From positions 434,001 through 498,000 of the forward strand of contig NZ_JAAORH010000001.1 in assembly GCF_017696085.1 (NCBI RefSeq): 64,000 bases of DNA, in the 5' to 3' direction. The stretch comes from Prochlorococcus marinus XMU1410. Lineage in GTDB: Bacteria > Cyanobacteriota > Cyanobacteriia > PCC-6307 > Cyanobiaceae. Below the pieces are notes generated by a model. It searched no databases, was not told the DNA's origin, and saw only the letters and a program-made list of their open reading frames with translations. Shown piece after piece: positions 59,901-64,000 of the stretch (its first letter is position 1; the number at the start of each line of letters is the position of its first letter). Made by a program: the position numbers and the translations under genes.

Positions 59901-59917
59901 CCGTTATCCGTTATAGT
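59901..59917 (+). promoter_or_regulatory. csoS1D promoter core, possibly leaderless transcript
   Basis: Two tandem copies of CCGTTAT at 59901-59914 run into TATAGT at 59912-59917, a -10-like hexamer only seven bases before the csoS1D ATG at 59925. The start of transcription would be at or beside the A of the ATG, giving a leaderless mRNA. There is no -35 match. Confidence 0.4.
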
Positions 59918-59924
59918 CGCGTGA

Positions 59925-60695
59925 ATGGAACCAACTTCTAGTTTAAACAGAGGGGAACGAAAAAAAGGAAGTTCCCTTGTCACAGGATCTGAGGTGCAAT
60001 CTCAGGCCAGTGGTGCAAGCTGTTTTATTACAACTGATTCAGAAAAGTCTTTGGTGTCCAGACAAGCAAGTCAAGTTGAGCAAATTGAGTTGAGAACATA
60101 TGTTTTTTTAGATTCTCTTCAACCTCAATTAGCTGCATATATGGGGACGGTTAGTAGGGGTTTTTTACCTATACCTGGAGATTCATGCCTTTGGATGGAA
60201 GTTTCACCAGGGATGGCCGTTCATAGAGTTACCGATATTGCCTTAAAAGCAAGTAATGTAAGACTTGGTCAGATGATTGTTGAAAGAGCATTTGGCTCTC
60301 TTGCTCTTTATCACAAAGATCAAAGTACTGTTTTACATTCTGGGGATGTTGTTCTAGATGCTATTGGAAGTGAAGTTAGAAAAAGAACCAAACCTTCAAC
60401 AAGTTGGACAGAAGTTATTCGAGCTATTACTCCAGATCATGCTGTTTTAATAAATAGACAAAACAGAAGTGGATCAATGATTCAATCTGGAATGAGCATG
60501 TTTATATTGGAAACCGAACCGGCTGGGTATGTCTTAAAAGCAGCAAATGAAGCAGAAAAAGCATCAAATATAACTGTTGTAGATGTTAAGGCAGTTGGCG
60601 CTTTTGGTAGATTAACTCTCGCTGGGAAAGAAGGAGATGTAGAAGAAGCTGCTGCAGCTGCTATAAGAGCAATTGATGAAATTTCAAATTATTGA
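59925..60695 (+). CDS. csoS1D: Carboxysome shell protein CsoS1D (tandem BMC domains)
   Basis: A 256-residue shell protein with two fused bacterial microcompartment domains that form trimers with a gated central pore in alpha-carboxysomes. The first domain includes [20 protein letters not shown], the second [20 protein letters not shown]. Glu120-Arg121 in MIVERAFGS match the pore gating residues described for the Prochlorococcus MED4 protein. The N-terminal 50 residues are polar and probably disordered. It lies apart from the main carboxysome genes, with rdgB between, all conserved in this group. Confidence 0.95.
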   Translation: MEPTSSLNRGERKKGSSLVTGSEVQSQASGASCFITTDSEKSLVSRQASQVEQIELRTYVFLDSLQPQLAAYMGTVSRGFLPIPGDSCLWMEVSPGMAVHRVTDIALKASNVRLGQMIVERAFGSLALYHKDQSTVLHSGDVVLDAIGSEVRKRTKPSTSWTEVIRAITPDHAVLINRQNRSGSMIQSGMSMFILETEPAGYVLKAANEAEKASNITVVDVKAVGAFGRLTLAGKEGDVEEAAAAAIRAIDEISNY

Positions 60696-60702
60696 GAATT
60701 TT

Positions 60703-61287
60703 TTAATTTAAACCAATTTCTTTTTTGAGGTAAGGTGACATAATTCTGGCGGCTTTACCCCTGCTTCCTAACTTACTTAGTTGTGATTGTGATAGCTCAC
60801 CGTAAACACAGTTAGCTTCTTTTACCCAAAAAATAGATTCGAACTCCCCATTTGGATATTTTGGAGTCTTAAGAATTTCTCCCCAGCATATTCCAGTTGT
60901 ATCCTTCACTAAGTTTCCTGAGGGATCACATAAAACCATACAACTTATAAATCTCGCGCTCCTGTAAGGACTATCAGAAAGTTCATTAATTAATTTTTTA
61001 ATTTTTTCAGCGTTGTTTTTGGCATATCGAGCAGAATATATGCCTGGTCGACCATCTAAAACATCTACTTCAAGGCCTGAATCGTCAGCTAATGCCCAGG
61101 TTTTTGTCTCTAAAGCAGCTGCTTTTGCTTTTAAAAGTGCATTCTCAAAATATGTGTCTCCAGTCTCTTCGACATTTAAATATTCTGGTTGCTTCTGCAC
61201 CTTTAAAGACAAAACATCCAGCATCTCTGAAATTTCAGATACTTTTCTTTGATTGCCACTAGCAATAGTTAAGACTGGATGGTTCAA
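60703..61287 (-). CDS. rdgB: Non-canonical purine NTP pyrophosphatase
   Basis: House-cleaning enzyme that hydrolyses dITP/XTP to prevent their use in nucleic acids. The 194-residue HAM1/RdgB protein has LTIASGNQRKVSEISEML at the start, ENALLKAKAAALETKTWALADDSGLEVDVL (seen as contiguous segments near 50-75) and GRPGIYSARYA near 80. It sits between csoS1D and csoS1 on the opposite strand, convergent with csoS1D. Start ATG at 61287. Confidence 0.95.
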   Translation of the reverse strand: MNHPVLTIASGNQRKVSEISEMLDVLSLKVQKQPEYLNVEETGDTYFENALLKAKAAALETKTWALADDSGLEVDVLDGRPGIYSARYAKNNAEKIKKLINELSDSPYRSARFISCMVLCDPSGNLVKDTTGICWGEILKTPKYPNGEFESIFWVKEANCVYGELSQSQLSKLGSRGKAARIMSPYLKKEIGLN

Positions 61288-61614
61288 AATAATAAATAAA
61301 TTTATTGAGGATATTATCTTACTTCAAAGCTAGATACGGAGACAGGAAAGGTTGAACATTCCACACCTGTGTAGACAGGGCCTGCCTCGTACGGAAATAA
61401 CATAATGTAAATTTTTTCTTAACACAACAGTATGTTTTGATGCACTAACTAATTTGCATAAGTATTGACATATCAATAGTACCAAGGGTGATAAGTTTAA
61501 CTTATGAATGATAGAAAAAACATTAATGGAGATTTTATCGAAAACGCTTGACTTATAAGTACTTAATGAAGCATTCTTCGAATTGAACATTCCACATTTA
61601 GTAATTAGTAGACA
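61288..61614. promoter_or_regulatory. Control region between rdgB and the RuBisCO operon
   Basis: These 327 bases between divergent genes contain no good reading frame; a minus-strand frame at 61330-61590 is a shadow. Three items stand out. TTGAACATTCCACA occurs twice, at 61352-61365 and 61583-61596. A hairpin CCTGT-GTAG-ACAGG lies at 61366-61379 directly after the first copy. Possible promoter elements are TTGACA at 61465-61470 with a weak -10 at about 61489-61495 and a TATAAG at 61554-61559, roughly 55 bases before csoS1. The region most likely drives the carboxysome operon. Confidence 0.5.
61352..61596. repeat. 14-bp direct repeat flanking the csoS1 upstream region
   Basis: TTGAACATTCCACA at 61352-61365 and 61583-61596, 231 bases apart start to start. 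The second copy ends 18 bases before the csoS1 ATG and so would lie in the leader. A perfect 14-mer is unlikely by chance at this scale. Confidence 0.85.
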
Positions 61615-61926
61615 ATGGCTACAGAAACAATGGGTATCGCTCTCGGCATGATCGAGACACGCGGACTTGTACCTGCAATCGAAGCAGCAGACGCAATGAC
61701 AAAGGCTGCAGAAGTTCGCCTTATTGGTCGTGAATTCGTAGGTGGCGGTTATGTCACAGTTTTAGTTAGAGGAGAAACAGGAGCAGTTAACGCAGCTGTA
61801 AGAGCTGGTGCTGATGCTTGTGAGAGAGTTGGTGACGGTTTAGTTGCAGCTCACATTATTGCTCGTCCTCATAGAGAAGTTGAACCTGCTCTTGGTAACG
61901 GTGAATTTCTTGGTCAAAAGGACTAA
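61615..61926 (+). CDS. csoS1: Carboxysome major shell protein CsoS1
   Basis: A 103-residue BMC protein forming hexamers that tile the facets of the alpha-carboxysome. It begins ATETMGIALGMIETRGLVPAI and contains VRLIGREFVGGGYVTVLVRGE, with the pore-lining FVGGG. It heads the operon csoS1-rbcL-rbcS-csoS2. Its codon use (many C-ending codons, such as ATC and CGC) is richer in G/C than that of neighbouring genes, as expected for a highly expressed gene and possibly also from the ancient transfer of this operon into the lineage. Confidence 0.97.
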   Translation: MATETMGIALGMIETRGLVPAIEAADAMTKAAEVRLIGREFVGGGYVTVLVRGETGAVNAAVRAGADACERVGDGLVAAHIIARPHREVEPALGNGEFLGQKD

Positions 61927-61934
61927 TAAATAAA

Positions 61935-61954
61935 GCAAAATTTATAAATTTTGC
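61935..61954 (+). other. Palindrome in the csoS1-rbcL spacer
   Basis: GCAAAATTTATAAATTTTGC is a perfect 20-base palindrome eight bases after the csoS1 stop. In the mRNA it can fold as a hairpin with an eight-base stem and a small loop. It lacks a downstream T-run, so a processing or stability role is more likely than termination. Confidence 0.55.
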
Positions 61955-61994
61955 ACAATAATTATTTTCCCTACACAGACCTAAATTTATCCTT

Positions 61995-63410
61995 ATGAGT
62001 AAGAAGTATGATGCAGGGGTAAAGGAGTACAGAGATACCTACTGGACTCCAGAATATGTACCCCTAGACACCGATTTACTAGCCTGTTTCAAATGTACAG
62101 GTCAAGAAGGTGTTCCCAGAGAAGAAGTTGCAGCAGCTGTTGCCGCTGAATCTTCAACAGGTACTTGGTCAACAGTTTGGTCCGAGTTACTTACAGATTT
62201 AGAATTTTATAAAGGACGTTGTTATCGAATCGAAGACGTTCCTGGAGATCCTGAAGCTTTTTATGCTTTTATTGCATATCCCTTAGATCTTTTTGAAGAA
62301 GGTTCTATTACAAACGTATTAACATCTCTAGTAGGAAACGTTTTTGGATTTAAAGCTCTAAGACACTTACGTCTCGAAGATATTAGATTCCCAATCGCTT
62401 TCATCAAAACTTGCGGCGGTCCACCAAATGGAATCGTAGTTGAAAGAGATCGTTTAAACAAATATGGAAGACCTCTACTTGGTTGTACCATTAAACCTAA
62501 ATTAGGATTATCTGGTAAAAATTATGGTCGAGTTGTATATGAGTGTCTTAGAGGTGGTCTCGATTTAACGAAGGATGACGAGAATATAAACTCTCAGCCA
62601 TTCCAACGTTGGAGAGAAAGATTTGAGTTTGTTGCAGAAGCAGTTAAGCTTGCTCAGCAGGAAACTGGCGAAGTTAAAGGTCACTACCTAAACTGTACTG
62701 CCAACACTCCTGAAGAACTTTACGAAAGAGCTGAATTTGCAAAAGAGCTAGATATGCCAATCATCATGCATGATTATATAACTGGCGGATTTACTGCAAA
62801 TACTGGATTAGCAAACTGGTGTCGTAAAAATGGCATGCTCCTACATATTCATAGAGCGATGCATGCTGTTATTGATAGACATCCAAAACACGGTATCCAT
62901 TTCAGGGTTCTAGCAAAATGTTTGAGACTCTCCGGAGGCGATCAACTACATACTGGAACTGTTGTTGGAAAACTAGAAGGTGATCGTCAAACAACTCTTG
63001 GTTACATTGACAACTTAAGAGAGTCATTTGTTCCCGAGGATAGATCAAGAGGTAACTTCTTTGATCAAGATTGGGGTTCAATGCCAGGAGTATTTGCTGT
63101 CGCATCAGGTGGTATTCACGTATGGCATATGCCTGCACTCCTAGCGATTTTTGGAGATGATTCTTGTCTTCAGTTTGGTGGAGGAACACATGGTCATCCA
63201 TGGGGTTCAGCTGCTGGAGCTGCAGCCAACAGAGTTGCTTTAGAAGCTTGCGTAAAAGCACGTAATGCTGGTCGCGAAATCGAAAAAGAGAGTAGAGACA
63301 TTCTTATGGAAGCTGCTAAACACAGTCCTGAATTAGCTATCGCTCTTGAAACTTGGAAGGAAATTAAGTTTGAATTTGATACCGTCGATAAACTAGACGT
63401 TCAAGGTTAA
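61995..63410 (+). CDS. rbcL: RuBisCO large subunit, form IA
   Basis: The CO2-fixing subunit. The 471-residue protein has the carbamylated Lys193 with its metal ligands in [12 protein letters not shown], the catalytic loop [23 protein letters not shown] and the loop 6 lysine region [10 protein letters not shown] near 325. Sequence features ([17 protein letters not shown] at the start) and the neighbouring cso genes mark it as form IA of alpha-carboxysomes, the type acquired from proteobacteria. Start ATG at 61995. Confidence 0.99.
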
Positions 63411-63425
63411 ACCAGATTTCAAAAA

Positions 63426-63447
63426 TTGAGGAGATTCTTCTCCTCAA
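63426..63447 (+). other. First hairpin in the rbcL-rbcS spacer
   Basis: TTGAGGAGA at 63426-63434 and TCTCCTCAA at 63439-63447 form a perfect nine-base stem with a TTCT loop. It begins 16 bases after the rbcL stop. No T-run follows, which argues against termination. Confidence 0.65.
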
Positions 63448-63459
63448 ACTTCCACAAAT

Positions 63460-63475
63460 CTCGTTGTATTACGAG
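63460..63475 (+). other. Second hairpin in the rbcL-rbcS spacer
   Basis: CTCGT at 63460-63464 and ACGAG at 63471-63475 pair around a six-base loop, about 26 bases before the rbcS ATG. It is weaker than the first hairpin. Confidence 0.4.
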
Positions 63476-63501
63476 TAATTTCATTCACATTTAAATTAAT
63501 T

Positions 63502-63843
63502 ATGCCTTTCCAGAGCACAGTAGGCGACTATCAAACAGTTGCAACCCTGGAAACATTCGGTTTCTTACCACCGATGACCCAGGAGGAAATATACGATCAA
63601 ATTGCATACATAATTGCTCAAGGATGGAGTCCTGTTATTGAGCATGTTCATCCTAGTGGAAGTATGCAAACTTATTGGTCTTATTGGAAGCTCCCATTCT
63701 TTGGGGAAAAAGACCTTAACTTGGTTGTAAGTGAATTAGAGGCATGTCATAGAGCATACCCTGATCATCATGTAAGAATTATCGGATACGATGCTTACAC
63801 TCAAAGCCAAGGAACAGCTTTTGTAGTTTTCCAAGGACGTTAA
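63502..63843 (+). CDS. rbcS: RuBisCO small subunit, form IA
   Basis: A 113-residue subunit that caps the RbcL octamer. It starts MPFQSTVGDYQTVATLETFG, contains the YWSYWKLPFFGE segment near 52-62 and VRIIGYDAYTQSQGTAFVVF at the end. Form IA small subunits have this short form without the long βA-βB loop. Start ATG at 63502, 91 bases after rbcL. Confidence 0.98.
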   Translation: MPFQSTVGDYQTVATLETFGFLPPMTQEEIYDQIAYIIAQGWSPVIEHVHPSGSMQTYWSYWKLPFFGEKDLNLVVSELEACHRAYPDHHVRIIGYDAYTQSQGTAFVVFQGR

Positions 63844-63866
63844 ATCTACTTTTATGTAGTAAATAT

Positions 63867-63901
63867 CTTTCTCCAAAAAATATTTTTGGAGAAAGTTTTT
63901 T
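63867..63901 (+). terminator. Intrinsic terminator or attenuator between rbcS and csoS2
   Basis: A 13-base perfect stem (CTTTCTCCAAAAA at 63867-63879 with TTTTTGGAGAAAG at 63883-63895) and a three-base loop are followed by six T (63896-63901). This is a textbook Rho-independent terminator 24 bases after rbcS, yet the carboxysome gene csoS2 starts only 26 bases beyond it on the same strand. Confidence 0.85.
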
Positions 63902-63926
63902 CAAAAGAGTTTCACATTTGAAGATT

Positions 63927-64000
63927 ATGTCAAAAAAAACCAGTAGAGAGATTGCACTAGAAAGAAGAAAGGCGTTGAGTGATAGCGGTAAAAAAGCTGC
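63927..64000 (+). CDS. csoS2: Carboxysome assembly protein CsoS2 (3' end outside window)
   Basis: Only the first 24 codons are visible: MSKKTSREIALERRKALSDSG then KKA. The start is ATG at 63927. This basic helical beginning is the CsoS2 N-terminal repeat type (R-x-A-L-x-x-x-R-R), which binds RuBisCO and recruits it into the alpha-carboxysome. The assignment is supported by the order rbcL-rbcS-csoS2 found in alpha-cyanobacteria. Confidence 0.92.
   Translation, partial: MSKKTSREIALERRKALSDSGKKA

Noticed and set aside
61504-61551. 15-codon frame (MNDRKNINGDFIENA) in the csoS1 upstream region as a leader peptide
   Set aside because: Too short to support, no ribosome site, no codons suggesting attenuation.
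61330-61590. Minus-strand open frame of 86 codons upstream of csoS1
   Set aside because: It covers the promoter, the direct repeats and the hairpin, and its translation is Cys/Val/Leu-rich without domain features; the region is better read as control DNA.
62902-63261. Minus-strand open frame of 119 codons inside rbcL
   Set aside because: It is an antisense shadow of the strongly conserved rbcL frame and its translation has long Leu/Gln runs typical of shadows.

Overview
The window is a dense, AT-rich piece of a picocyanobacterial chromosome. It almost certainly comes from Prochlorococcus, most likely a high-light-adapted strain. The reasons are: alpha-type carboxysome genes (csoS1D, csoS1, csoS2) flanking form IA RuBisCO; both light-dependent (por) and dark-operative (chlL/B/N) protochlorophyllide reductases; photosystem genes psb27 and psaM; a ferrochelatase with a C-terminal Hlip-like helix; the aldehyde-deformylating oxygenase/acyl-ACP reductase pair next to accA; very short intergenic gaps; strong A/T bias; and many TTG/GTG starts. 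I see no tRNA, rRNA, insertion sequence, prophage or CRISPR array. The species call is an inference from gene content, not from a database match.

Layout. 1-9.8 kb: a prohibitin-like gene cut by the window edge, hemL, xth, two unknown genes, larC, a UPF0104 membrane protein, an iron-type ABC permease, a CobW-like GTPase with a histidine-rich tandem repeat, a PCD-like protein and YjbQ. 9.8-26 kb: an M32 carboxypeptidase, a first family I pyrophosphatase, hemC, the principal sigma factor, priA, a DUF3153 fusion protein, argB, ssb, cobK, cutA, a PfkB kinase, purA, psb27, proS and a possible 31-residue peptide. 26-37 kb: a helix-turn-helix-like protein, a second pyrophosphatase with a damaged active site, ArsC-like protein, lepB, a tandem phosphatase, a CPBP protease, an FtsL-like gene with a disturbed 5' end, ftsI, tal, a geranylgeranyl-reductase-like oxidoreductase, frr and pyrH. 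37-46 kb: cobO, an orphan tyrosine recombinase, hemH, ilvB, a degenerate nuclease-fold protein, a YfiH-family gene with no canonical start, Tab2 and an S1-domain protein. 46-53 kb: creatininase family, the alkane pathway (ado, aar) with accA and an SDR, folE, trpF, a site-2-type protease and lplA. 53-61 kb: psaM, por, chlL, chlB, chlN and csoS1D. 61-64 kb: rdgB, then csoS1-rbcL-rbcS-csoS2, with csoS2 cut by the window end.

How they fit together. Tetrapyrrole synthesis is spread through the window: hemL and hemC make the common precursors, hemH makes haem, por and chlLBN make chlorophyllide, and cobK/cobO serve the cobalamin branch. CO2 fixation ends the window. Every junction from csoS1 to csoS2 carries an RNA hairpin, the last a textbook terminator, which suggests post-initiation tuning of shell and enzyme stoichiometry. 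No wholly new system is evident. The observations most worth following are the pyrophosphatase pair (one intact, one missing catalytic residues), two genes (FtsL-like and YfiH-like) whose reading frames extend well upstream of any ATG/GTG/TTG start, the possibly leaderless csoS1D promoter, the hairpin series in the RuBisCO operon and the orphan recombinase.
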